The notes beneath the pieces were generated by a model that was given only the letters and a program-made list of their open reading frames with translations, was not told where the DNA came from and ran no database searches. The position numbers and the translations under genes are program-made. This document shows, piece by piece, positions 42,802-51,309 of a stretch of 64,000 nt of DNA (position 1 is the stretch's first letter; every line of letters starts with the position of its first letter). Source of the stretch: Streptomyces atroolivaceus. GTDB taxonomy: Bacteria; Actinomycetota; Actinomycetes; Streptomycetales; Streptomycetaceae. The stretch is taken from positions 636,548-700,547 of the forward strand of contig NZ_JNXG01000001.1 in the NCBI RefSeq assembly GCF_000717025.1, read 5' to 3'.

Positions 42802-44250
42802 CTAGGCGGGCGGTGTGCGGCGCCCGCCGTCGTCCATGTACGGGTTGTGACCGCCGTAATGCCGGTGCGGTGCGGGGAGCTGCTGCGGAGGCGGGCCGCC
42901 GTGGGGGAACTGGCGCGGGAACGGGGGCGGCGCAGGCCGGTGGGCGCGGAGCCGGCCCGTCGCGTGTGCCGCGTAGGTGAGGGCCGGGCCCGCGATGTCC
43001 CGGCGGTGCCAGAGGTGGTGCAGCAACTCCTGCTCGCGGAGGGCGAAGTCGGGGCCGGCGCCGTCGTGCCGGGCCCTCCGGCGGAGCATGGCCAGGGAGG
43101 TCGCGAAGGACTCGTACTCCGCGACGGCGCGGGCCGCGGCCCTTCCGCGTGCGCGGTCGGGGTGGCTGTTCCAGTGCCTGGCCATGTCCCGCGCCATCCC
43201 CCGCGCCCGCATCGAGGCCAGCGCGAGCGGCTCGGCGGGGGTCAGCCAGCCGGCCGCCGCGTACACCGGCAGCTCGGTGGATAGCGTGCGCAGCTCCCTC
43301 TGGCGCGACCAGATGGCCAGCCAGGTCACCAGGCCGAAGGACGGCACCATGAACACGCCGTACACGAGGTAGAAGCCGTACGGCCCGAAGGACGACGAGC
43401 CGTTCCACAGGGCGTGCATGCCCATGGCGAGGACGAGTCCGAGCAGTGGCAGGACGATCCGGCGCACCCGGTGGCGCGCCCCGCCGAGTGCCGCGAGGCC
43501 GAAGCCGATGCCGGACAGCACCGTGAACAGGGGGTGCGCGAACGGCGACATCACCACGCGTACGAAGAACGTCCCCGCGGTCACCGAGGCGAAGCCCGTG
43601 GTCCCGAGCTGCTGGTCCTCCCCGAAGGCGTTGCCCAGGTAGAGGATGTTCTCGGTGAAGGCGAAGCCGGTCGCCGTGAAGCCCGCGACCACGATGCCGT
43701 CGACGATCCCGCCGAACTGCCGTCTGCGGAAGAGGAAGATCAGCAGGACCGCGACGGCCTTCGCGATCTCCTCGACGACCGGGGCGACGACCGTGGCCCC
43801 GAGGGTGTCGGCGCTCGACGGATCCGCGGTGGCCGTCGCTATCCACCGGGTGGCGAAGGTGTTGGCGATGATCGCCACGAGTGCGGCGGCACACGCACCC
43901 CAGGAGAAGGCGAACAGCAGATTCCGCCACGGGCCCGGCTCGACCCGGTCGAGCCAGCGGAACGCCGCCATCAGCAGGGGCACCGGAAGCACGGCCAGCC
44001 CCAGGCCCACCAGGAAGCCCTCGGTGCCGGTCTGTTCGCGCACGAGGGCCAGGATCACCAGACCGCACAGCGCGAGCACCGTGATCAGCGCACCGGCGCG
44101 GAACGCCTTGCTGCGCCAGACCATGCCGACGCGGCGGGGCCGGTAACGCCACTGGCCTCGCTCCGGGACGGCGCCCAGGTACTCGTCGAGCTGCTGCTCC
44201 TCGAGAACCGGGACGGCCGGCTGCTGGTGCTGCACGGACCCCTGGGACAC
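42802..44250 (-). CDS. PrsW-type intramembrane metalloprotease
   Basis: 482 residues, eight or nine membrane helices followed by a 140-residue cytoplasmic tail rich in Pro and His. The glutamate-histidine motifs of the PrsW/CAAX-protease-like family are present: 'APVVEEIAKAVAVL', 'FAFTENILYLGN' and 'MGMHALWNGS'. PrsW proteins cleave membrane anti-sigma factors in Bacillus; the target here is unknown. GTG 44250. Third gene of a minus-strand operon after the 2-hydroxyglutarate oxidase-like gene and trmB. Confidence 0.85.
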   Translation of the reverse strand: MSQGSVQHQQPAVPVLEEQQLDEYLGAVPERGQWRYRPRRVGMVWRSKAFRAGALITVLALCGLVILALVREQTGTEGFLVGLGLAVLPVPLLMAAFRWLDRVEPGPWRNLLFAFSWGACAAALVAIIANTFATRWIATATADPSSADTLGATVVAPVVEEIAKAVAVLLIFLFRRRQFGGIVDGIVVAGFTATGFAFTENILYLGNAFGEDQQLGTTGFASVTAGTFFVRVVMSPFAHPLFTVLSGIGFGLAALGGARHRVRRIVLPLLGLVLAMGMHALWNGSSSFGPYGFYLVYGVFMVPSFGLVTWLAIWSRQRELRTLSTELPVYAAAGWLTPAEPLALASMRARGMARDMARHWNSHPDRARGRAAARAVAEYESFATSLAMLRRRARHDGAGPDFALREQELLHHLWHRRDIAGPALTYAAHATGRLRAHRPAPPPFPRQFPHGGPPPQQLPAPHRHYGGHNPYMDDGGRRTPPA

Positions 44251-44320
44251 CCGACGACCCTAACGAGGGGGACCGACACCTGGCCACGCCGCGGGGTGCG
44301 GGGCGCCGGGCGTTGGCCGA

Positions 44321-45235
44321 TCAGCGACGGGTGAACAGCACGTCGTGCACGCAGTGGCCCTTGTCCAGCCCCTGGCCCTCGAAGCGCGTCAGAGGACGGA
44401 AGGCGGGCCGGGGCGCGTAGCCGCCGTCCGCCTGGGTGTTCTCGAACAGGGGGTGCGCCGTCAGGACTTCCAGCATCTGCTCCGCGTACGGCTCCCAGTC
44501 CGTCGCGCAGTGGACGACCGCGCCCGGCTTCAGCCGCTGCGCCACCAGGTCGAGGAACTCCGTCTGGATCAGACGCCGCTTGTGGTGGCGCTTCTTGGGC
44601 CACGGGTCGGGGAAGTACACCCGGAGCCCGTCCAGAGCGGCCGGCGCCAGCATCTCGCGGAGCAGGATGATCGCGTCGCCGTTGGCGACGCGGACGTTGG
44701 ACAGCCCCGCCCGGTCCGCGAGGCCCAGCAGATTGCCCTGGCCGGGGGTGTGCACATCGACGGCCAGAATCCCGGTGTCCGGGTCGTCGGCCGCCATCTG
44801 GGCCGTGGCCTCGCCCATACCGAAGCCGATCTCCAGGACAACCGGGAGGCCGTCGAACAGGGTGGGGAGATCGATCACGCCGCGGCCGTCGATGTCCAGG
44901 CCCCACTTGGGCCACAGCCGCTGAAGGGCGTCCTCCTGGCCGGCGGTCACCCGGCTGCGGCGGGGCTGGAAGCTGCGGATCCGGCGCTCGTGGTGCGAGC
45001 CCGCCGGGTCGGCCGCAGGTCCGCCGGGGAAGCGGGGTTCCTGACGGAGCCTGCGCTGGCGCTCGAAGGAGGCGGCGCGTCGTGCTGCCGCGTCGGCGTC
45101 GGCGTCCGTCTCCGCGCGGGGGGCGGTCGCGGGCGCTGCTTCCGGCGCGGTCGCGGGCGCGGCCTCCGGGGCGTGGCCGGGCTCTTCCGGGGCGGGGCCG
45201 GGCGTCTCTGGGGTGGGGTTCACAGGCTCAGACAC
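44321..45235 (-). CDS. trmB: tRNA (guanine-46-N7)-methyltransferase
   Basis: 304 residues. SAM-binding block 'VVLEIGFGMGEATAQMAADD', then the TrmB signature 'VYFPDPWPKKRHHKRRLIQ', and a C-terminal 'ATDWEPYAEQML'. It modifies G46 in the tRNA variable loop. It carries an N-terminal extension of about 75 residues made of imperfect Ala-Pro-Glu repeats, absent from E. coli TrmB. Its start overlaps the upstream stop by 8 bases. Confidence 0.94.
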   Translation of the reverse strand: MSEPVNPTPETPGPAPEEPGHAPEAAPATAPEAAPATAPRAETDADADAAARRAASFERQRRLRQEPRFPGGPAADPAGSHHERRIRSFQPRRSRVTAGQEDALQRLWPKWGLDIDGRGVIDLPTLFDGLPVVLEIGFGMGEATAQMAADDPDTGILAVDVHTPGQGNLLGLADRAGLSNVRVANGDAIILLREMLAPAALDGLRVYFPDPWPKKRHHKRRLIQTEFLDLVAQRLKPGAVVHCATDWEPYAEQMLEVLTAHPLFENTQADGGYAPRPAFRPLTRFEGQGLDKGHCVHDVLFTRR

Positions 45236-46484
45236 AATGACCCGATTCTACGGCGGGAGGCGTCCACCCCGTCGCGCGAGCTCGCTGCAGGGCCCGTCGC
45301 GCCACCTCCCTCCCGATGGGCAGGGACGCGGTGGCCGCGGGAGAGGGGGCGTTCAGCACGTGCACGGTGTGCGGGGCGTCCCGGATCAGGAAGTCGTCCA
45401 CGAGTGTGCCGTCCCGCAGGACCGCCTGGGCCCTGACCCCCGCGGGGGAGGGCCGCAGATCGGCCTCCGTCACCTCCGGAAGCAGCCGCTGGACGGCCCG
45501 GGTGAACGCGCTCTTCGACAGCGACCGGTGCACCTCGCCCGCCCCGTACCGCCAGTGCCGCCGGGCGATCCGCCAGGAGCCTGGCCAGGCCAGGGTGGCG
45601 GCCAGCTCACGAGGGTGGACGACCGTCGGGCCGTATCCCTCGCGGGCCAGTGCCGGTACGGCGTTGGGCCCGACGTGGACCGTGCCGTCGACACCCCGGG
45701 TCAGATGCACCCCGAGGAAGGGGAAGGCCGGGTCCGGCACCGGATAGACGAGCCCGCGCACCAGCTCCGGCCTGGCCAGCTCGTAGTACTCCCCGCGGAA
45801 CGGCACGATGCGTGCCCCCGGGTCGTCACCGGCGAGCCGTGCCACCCGGTCGCTGTGCAGTCCGGCGCAGTTGACGAGCACCCGGGCCCTGACCACCTGG
45901 CCGTCCGACGTGCGCACCGCGACGCCCCACGGGCGCCGGTCGACGGCGACGACCTCCGCGCCGTAGCGGATCTGCCCGCCCGAGGCGCTGACCTCGGCGG
46001 CGAACCTGACGGCCACCGCGGTGAAGTCGCACACCCCCGTCGTCCCGACCCGGATCGCCGCGACCCCGCGCACCTCTGGTTCGTACTCCGCGATCTGGGC
46101 GGGGCCGAACTCCCGCACCGGCAGGCCGTGCGCACGGCCGCGCTGGACCAGGGCGTGCAGCCGGGGCAGCTCGCCCCTGCTGGTCGCGACGATCAGCTTG
46201 CCCGTCACCGCGTGGGCGATGCCGTGTTCCGCGCAGAAGTCCACCAGCTCGGCGGCGCCGCGCACCGCGTAGCGCGCCTTGAGCGAGCCCGGCGGGTAGT
46301 AGATGCCGCTGTGGATCACCCCGCTGTTGCGCCCCGTCTGGTGCCGGGCCGGGCCCCACTCCTTCTCCAGCACCGTGACCCGGGTGCCCGGTGCGGTGCG
46401 CGTGATCGCGTACGCGGTCGACAGACCGACGATTCCGCCACCGATCACCAGCACATCGCAGTCGTACGCCGCGTGCGTCATCAT
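45228..46484 (-). CDS. lhgO: L-2-hydroxyglutarate oxidase-like FAD enzyme
   Basis: 418 residues from ATG 46484 (GGGAGG 7 bases upstream; the frame is open further). FAD-dependent DAO family: 'DVLVIGGGIVGLSTAYAI' at the N-terminus, 'HQTGRNSGVIHSGIYYPPGS', the LhgO signature segment, and 'PFRGEYYEL'. It should oxidise L-2-hydroxyglutarate, a metabolic by-product, to 2-oxoglutarate. First gene of the lhgO-trmB-prsW-like operon. Confidence 0.88.
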   Translation of the reverse strand: MMTHAAYDCDVLVIGGGIVGLSTAYAITRTAPGTRVTVLEKEWGPARHQTGRNSGVIHSGIYYPPGSLKARYAVRGAAELVDFCAEHGIAHAVTGKLIVATSRGELPRLHALVQRGRAHGLPVREFGPAQIAEYEPEVRGVAAIRVGTTGVCDFTAVAVRFAAEVSASGGQIRYGAEVVAVDRRPWGVAVRTSDGQVVRARVLVNCAGLHSDRVARLAGDDPGARIVPFRGEYYELARPELVRGLVYPVPDPAFPFLGVHLTRGVDGTVHVGPNAVPALAREGYGPTVVHPRELAATLAWPGSWRIARRHWRYGAGEVHRSLSKSAFTRAVQRLLPEVTEADLRPSPAGVRAQAVLRDGTLVDDFLIRDAPHTVHVLNAPSPAATASLPIGREVARRALQRARATGWTPPAVESGHCV

Positions 46485-46607
46485 CACGCCACCTCCCACC
46501 CCGATAGTGCACTGACCCACTGACAACGGGCTCAAACCAGGGACGGCGTGTGCGTGGCGGGAAGGTCCGCTCCCGAATGCGGAGCAACCAGGGCGTACCG
46601 GTGGTCC

Positions 46608-48104
46608 CTACGCCGGGGCCACGAGAAGCGGACGGGCCCGTTCCCGTAGCTCGGCCACGCGGGGCTCGTCCCCGTACGGCTCCAGGCGGTGCAGCAGGTC
46701 GCGCACGTACTCGGTGGTGCGCGCCGAGGAGATGCGTCCCGCCACCTCCACCGCCCGCGTCCCCGCCGCGCAGGCCGCGTCGAGATTGCCCGATTCCAGC
46801 TCGGCGACCGCGGAGACGACGAGCCGCAGCCCGTGGGAGCGGACGAACTCGTCGGTCGGTTTCGACAGCGCCTGCTCCGTGAAGCGCCGCACCTGGCGGG
46901 GAGCCTTCAGATCGCGGTAGCACTCCGCGGCGTCCGCGGCGAACCGGTCGTACGAGTAGAACCCGAGCCACGCCGGGTCGGAGTCGCCGGCCCGGGAGCG
47001 CTCCAGCCAGCTCTCGGCGGCACGGAGTGCGGCCCCCGCGGCCGGTGCGTCGCCGGCCTTGGCATGGGCCCGCGCCTCCACGAGCCGGAAGAAGCTCATG
47101 GTCCGCGCGGTGGCGAGGCCGCGATTGCGTTCGACCGCCGCCTGCGCGAGGTCCACGCCCTCGTCGGCGAAGCCCCGGTAGGTCGCCTGCAGGGACATCG
47201 ACGCCAGCACGTAACCGCCCAGCGGCACGTCGGCGGCGGCGCGGGCCAGGCGCAGCGCCTGGATGTAGTAGCGCTGGGCCGCTTCCTGCTGGCCGGTGTC
47301 GAAGGCCATCCACCCGGCCAGCCGGGTCAGCTCGGCGGAGGCCCCGAAGAGCGCCCTGCCCACCTCGTCGCTGTACGAGCCCAGCAGAAGCGGTGCCGCG
47401 TCGACCCGTAAGCACTCCGGGACCATGGAGGAGCGCCAGTCGCCTCCGCCGTACTTGGAGTCCCACCGGCGCGCGTCCTGGGCGGCCTCGCGCAGCTTGG
47501 TGACGTCACTGTGGCCGACGCGCAGCAGCGACACGTCGGGTGCGGTGTCCGGGCCCGGCTGGACCGGCACCCCGCCCCGCGCCCCGGGTGCGCCCTCCGG
47601 GCCGAGGATCGCGGCCTGGGCGGCGGTCGGGTCCCGCGCCACCGACGGATCGGCGGGGGTTATGAGCCAGCGGGACGCGGGGGTCGCATAGGCGCTCACC
47701 GCGAAGGAACCGGCCAGGGACTGCCAGATCCCACCGCCGCCCCGGCGGCCCGCCAGATCCAGCCGGTACAGATCCGTCGCCGACCGCACCGCCTCGCCCA
47801 CGTCGCGGGGGAAGGCCAGACCGACCTCGGGGGCCGGATCGGCGTCGGCGAGCCCGATCTCGTGCAGCGGGACAGGACGGCCGAGTTTGGCCCCTATCGC
47901 CGCCGCGATGAGATGGGGCGCCGCGCCCTGCGGCACCATGCCCTTGGCGACCCACCGGGCCACCGACGTCTTGTCGTAACGAAGTGTCAGACCGCGCTGC
48001 GCTCCGAGGTCGTTGACCCGCCGGGCGAGCCCGGCGTTGCTGATTCCCGCGAGGGCGAGAACCGTGCCGAGCTTCTCGTTCGGCCCGCGTTGCTCCCTGG
48101 ACAT
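46608..48104 (-). CDS. Sporulation-associated TPR/HTH regulator (SCO4114-like)
   Basis: 498 residues. An N-terminal DNA-binding-like region '[20 protein letters not shown]' and '[12 protein letters not shown]' (about 12-60) is followed by a long alpha-helical TPR-like region ('[18 protein letters not shown]', '[18 protein letters not shown]'). This family occurs in several copies per Streptomyces genome and includes NsdA, a negative regulator of differentiation, and the S. griseus sporulation-associated ORF1590 product, which I recall as the closest relative. Its exact regulatory role is inferred. ATG 48104. Confidence 0.8.
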   Translation of the reverse strand: MSREQRGPNEKLGTVLALAGISNAGLARRVNDLGAQRGLTLRYDKTSVARWVAKGMVPQGAAPHLIAAAIGAKLGRPVPLHEIGLADADPAPEVGLAFPRDVGEAVRSATDLYRLDLAGRRGGGGIWQSLAGSFAVSAYATPASRWLITPADPSVARDPTAAQAAILGPEGAPGARGGVPVQPGPDTAPDVSLLRVGHSDVTKLREAAQDARRWDSKYGGGDWRSSMVPECLRVDAAPLLLGSYSDEVGRALFGASAELTRLAGWMAFDTGQQEAAQRYYIQALRLARAAADVPLGGYVLASMSLQATYRGFADEGVDLAQAAVERNRGLATARTMSFFRLVEARAHAKAGDAPAAGAALRAAESWLERSRAGDSDPAWLGFYSYDRFAADAAECYRDLKAPRQVRRFTEQALSKPTDEFVRSHGLRLVVSAVAELESGNLDAACAAGTRAVEVAGRISSARTTEYVRDLLHRLEPYGDEPRVAELRERARPLLVAPA

Positions 48105-49045
48105 GCGCCACCCCTCGACACACAGACGGCCGCCGCGTCACCGTCAGGCGCGCGGCATTCGTACCGTGTTCTCCCCAGGTACGGTCCCGGGCACTCCGGC
48201 CGCACACGCATTTGGCCGAGCCCCGTGGAATATGCCGCCCTGCTGAGAACATCGGTAAACCCAGCGTAGTTCGCCGCATCCCCACCGTTAAGGGGCAGAC
48301 CTCCGTATGGCGGGAATGTTGTCCGTGCGGTGCGGGGCGTGGGTGCCGTGCTCCTGACGTGTGGCCGTGCGCCCGGCCGTGCGCTCTGGCCCGGCCGGTG
48401 CGCAAGCGCTTCGATGAGTCCTGCGTGGGTCGGCCCGCCGAACTGGACTCGGCGGGCTGGGGGAGACCGCCGCCCCAATCCCCGCGGGCGGCGAACCGGT
48501 CCGGGAGGTGACGAACACCTCCCGGACTGTGCGCCGCACGGGCGGGGTGCCGAAAGGCCGACGTGTGGGCCGGCGCACCGGGGGGATGCGCCGGGCCCAC
48601 ACGTCACCGCGCCTCCACGGGCCGTCCCGGGGTGCTGTCGCGGGCCCGCGCGAGTGCTGTCCGTGACCCGGCGAGGCCGTGTGTTCCGCACCCTCGGCGG
48701 GCCGGCGGGAGCGAAACGCGCGGTTCCGTCGCGATCGGAAAATGGCCGAATAGCGCCGGTCGGACCGAGCGTTGCGAAGCCGCCCGACTATGGCTGGATT
48801 ACGCCTGTTCGGCAGCCGGGCCGAGGCCTGGCCTCGTTAGGTGCCGGCCGTCGCAACTCCCGGAAGGGCCGCTTCCGTTGCCGGGGAATCCGTGGTGCGG
48901 TGGCCAGGCCTTTGCCAGGGGCGCATGCGCATCCGGTGTGCGCCGCCCGTACCCCCTCCAGGGCGCCGTTGTCGTGGCAGCATGTCCCGCGACGGCGTTC
49001 CCGTGTCCTGGTGCGCCGGTTCGTCCACAGCCTGTGGAGGCGGCG
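48105..49045. other. 940-base intergenic region with three stem-loops
   Basis: No protein gene is supported. Three strong inverted repeats are present: GCCCGCCGA/TCGGCGGGC (48433-48441 and 48449-48457), GTCCGGGAGGTG/CACCTCCCGGAC (48499-48510 and 48516-48527, perfect 12 bp, 5-base loop), and an 18-bp stem with one bulge (48560-48577 with 48587-48605). It also holds the promoters of the two divergent genes. A short RNA ending at one of these stems is possible. Confidence 0.55.
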
Positions 49046-51157
49046 ATGCGTTGGTTGGTGGGGTGGAGCAGTATCGCCGCGAGCTTCGGCACCGTGGGCG
49101 CTGTCGGCCACCACGGGGACGGGCACACCGTCCAGCCGGTGGGTTCCCAACTCCTGTGGGGGGACCCGGACCCGCTCTGGGCCGTGGGCGACTGGCGCCC
49201 TGACGAGATCCGCATCATCACGGTCGCTACCCCCGAGGGGGCGCCCACCACCCGCCTCGCCGTCCTCGGCTGCTGCGGGGCCACCGACGAGCAGCTCCGC
49301 GTCGGTCTGCTGGCAGCCCGCGGCGGGGCGCTGCGCCATCTCACCGCCTGGTCCGGCAGTTACACGGCCGTCGTGCAGATCGGCCGCCGCATCACCGTCG
49401 CCGGAGACCTCGCCGGAGCCCGCCCCGTCTTCCACACCCCCTGGGCCAACGGCACCGCGTACGCCACCGCCGCCCTCCCGCTCGCCGACCTCATCGAGGC
49501 ACAGCTGGACATCGGCCACCTGGCCGCGCTGCTGGCCTGCCCCGAGACCCCGGAGGCTCTGGGCGACGGCACACCGTACGCGGGGGTGAAGCGGATCCCG
49601 CCCGGCCACGCGCTGATCCTCCGGGAGGGCTCACGCGAGATCACCGGGTACGAGGCGGTGGCCTCACTCGCGGTGGCGGCCGCCCAGACCGATCCGGTGA
49701 GCGCCGTCGAAGGAGTACGGGACGCGCTCGTCGAAGCCGTACGCGCACGGCTCACGGCCCCCCGGCACGCCCCGGAGACGCTCCCGGCCGACCCCGGCCC
49801 CGTTCCCGGCATGGGACCCGCCGAGCGCCGCGCGGCCCGCGGGGCGCCCGTCCCCGGCATCGGCGCCGACCTCTCCGGAGGCAGCGCCTCCGCCACGCTC
49901 GCCCTGCTGGCCGCAGGACTGCCCGGGCTGCCGGGCACAGTGCTGGGCCACGGCACGGGGGCGGGCGAACGGCTCCTCGCCGTCACCTTCAACGACCTCT
50001 CCGCCCAGGGCAACGAGGACGAGCTGGAGCGCGCCCGGGTCATCGCGGCCAACCCCCGCCTGCACCATGTGGTCGTGGCGGCGGGCGAGGAGGCCCTGCC
50101 GTACGCGTCGCTGGAGAGCGGCCCGCTCACCGACGAGCCGTCCCCCTCGCTCGTCGTCGGCGAACGGCACCGCCGCCGACTGGCCGCGGGCAGCGCCGAC
50201 CACTTCGTCGGCCACGGCGCCCGGCAGGTCCTCGACGCCCACCCCGCACGGCTGGCCGACCTCCTCATGGACCGGCGCAGACGCCACCTCCTGCGGCCCG
50301 TCGCCGCGCTCGCCAGGGCCGAAGGGCCCTCCACGCACTCCCTCTTCGTCCCCCTCGCCGTCTACCGGGCCGCCCGCAGGCTGGCCCGTACGTCGTACCG
50401 CACCGGGCTCGAGACCGCGGCGTCCCTGCTGCCCGAGGCGAACCGGGACGCCCCCGGCCTCGACACCCCCGCCGACGCCTCCCTCGCCTCCCTCACCTGG
50501 TCCCGGCCCGGGCCGGCCGCCCGCTGGCTCACCGGGGAGGCGCTCGCGGAAGTATCGGTTCGCCTCCAGGAGGCGGCGATCCGACCCGCGTCGGTCCAGC
50601 GCCCGGGGGAGGCCAGGGCACGGGCAGCACTGGCCAGGCACGCGGCCGACCAGCGGATCCTGGAGCAGGCCGCGGAGATCCGCAGCCAGCGGCTGCACGC
50701 CCCCTACCTCGACAACCAGGTCGTACGGGCCGCCCGTGCCCTCCCGGAGTCGCTGCGGGTCCAGCCGGGCGCCCGGGCCGCGATCCTGCGCCGGGTCCTC
50801 GCGGGCGCCGGCATCCACGACCTGCCGCCCGGCTGGGGCGCCCCGTCACAGGCCACGTCGACCGCGGCCGGACGCATCGGCCTGCGGGCCGCGCTTCCGG
50901 ACCTGATCGCCCTCTTCGACGCCCCGCTGCTCGCCGACGCGGGTCTGATCGAGGCACGCGTCGTACGCAAGGCGCTGCGCGCGGCCTCCGAGGGCGAACC
51001 CCTCCCCCTGGACGGGCTGGCCGAGCTGGCGTCCACGGAACTCTGGCTCCGGCGTCTGGTCACCCGCCGGGGCACCTGCTGGACCGGCACGGCGGCCCCA
51101 CGGCAACGGGCGGTCGCGGGGGGCGTCGTCCCGGCCCGCCGGACCCTGCAGGCGTAG
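49046..51157 (+). CDS. Asparagine-synthase/lasso-cyclase-like protein (orphan)
   Basis: 703 residues from ATG 49046 (GTGGAGG 5 bases upstream). The fold matches the asparagine synthetase B group: an N-terminal Ntn-like domain ('VTVAGDLAGARPVFHTPWANG') without the catalytic Cys2, so no glutaminase, and a C-terminal ATP-pyrophosphatase domain. The PP-loop, normally SGGxDSS, reads 'DLSGGSASAT' at about residue 275, so the key Asp is missing. Related enzymes close lasso peptides or beta-lactams. No lasso precursor or peptidase gene is adjacent. The tail reads into a tandem repeat at the stop codon. Confidence 0.82.
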   Translation: MRWLVGWSSIAASFGTVGAVGHHGDGHTVQPVGSQLLWGDPDPLWAVGDWRPDEIRIITVATPEGAPTTRLAVLGCCGATDEQLRVGLLAARGGALRHLTAWSGSYTAVVQIGRRITVAGDLAGARPVFHTPWANGTAYATAALPLADLIEAQLDIGHLAALLACPETPEALGDGTPYAGVKRIPPGHALILREGSREITGYEAVASLAVAAAQTDPVSAVEGVRDALVEAVRARLTAPRHAPETLPADPGPVPGMGPAERRAARGAPVPGIGADLSGGSASATLALLAAGLPGLPGTVLGHGTGAGERLLAVTFNDLSAQGNEDELERARVIAANPRLHHVVVAAGEEALPYASLESGPLTDEPSPSLVVGERHRRRLAAGSADHFVGHGARQVLDAHPARLADLLMDRRRRHLLRPVAALARAEGPSTHSLFVPLAVYRAARRLARTSYRTGLETAASLLPEANRDAPGLDTPADASLASLTWSRPGPAARWLTGEALAEVSVRLQEAAIRPASVQRPGEARARAALARHAADQRILEQAAEIRSQRLHAPYLDNQVVRAARALPESLRVQPGARAAILRRVLAGAGIHDLPPGWGAPSQATSTAAGRIGLRAALPDLIALFDAPLLADAGLIEARVVRKALRAASEGEPLPLDGLAELASTELWLRRLVTRRGTCWTGTAAPRQRAVAGGVVPARRTLQA

Positions 51158-51231
51158 CGGCCGCTGCACACCGCAGGCGTGGCGGCCCGCTGCACACCGC
51201 AGGCGTGGCGGCCCGCCGCACACCGCAGGGG
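51148..51231. repeat. 26-bp tandem repeat over the stop codon
   Basis: Three copies plus a partial one: 51148-51172, 51173-51198, 51199-51224, then 7 bases. The first copy contains the TAG stop of the upstream gene; the others have TGG at that place. Confidence 0.85.
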
Positions 51232-51297
51232 CGGGGCCGGCCGCGCCGGCGGGTGCGGGGCCGACCGCACGCTTGAAGGGGCGGACGGGCGCCGGGA

Positions 51298-51303
51298 CAC
51301 AAT
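51298..51303 (+). promoter_or_regulatory. -10 box of BTAD regulator gene
   Basis: CACAAT at 51298-51303 is 7 bases before the GTG start at 51310, placing transcription start on the start codon. TTGAAG at 51273-51278 could be the -35 (19-base spacer). Confidence 0.45.
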
Positions 51304-51309
51304 GGCCCC

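Noticed and set aside
48789..48839. A 16-codon frame upstream of the cyclase-like gene as a lasso precursor
   Set aside because: No ribosome site, no leader/core pattern (no Gly or Cys ring residue followed by Asp/Glu at the right distance), and too short.
51148..51231. The 26-bp repeats as a CRISPR array
   Set aside because: Copies abut each other without spacers and extend the coding end of the upstream gene.
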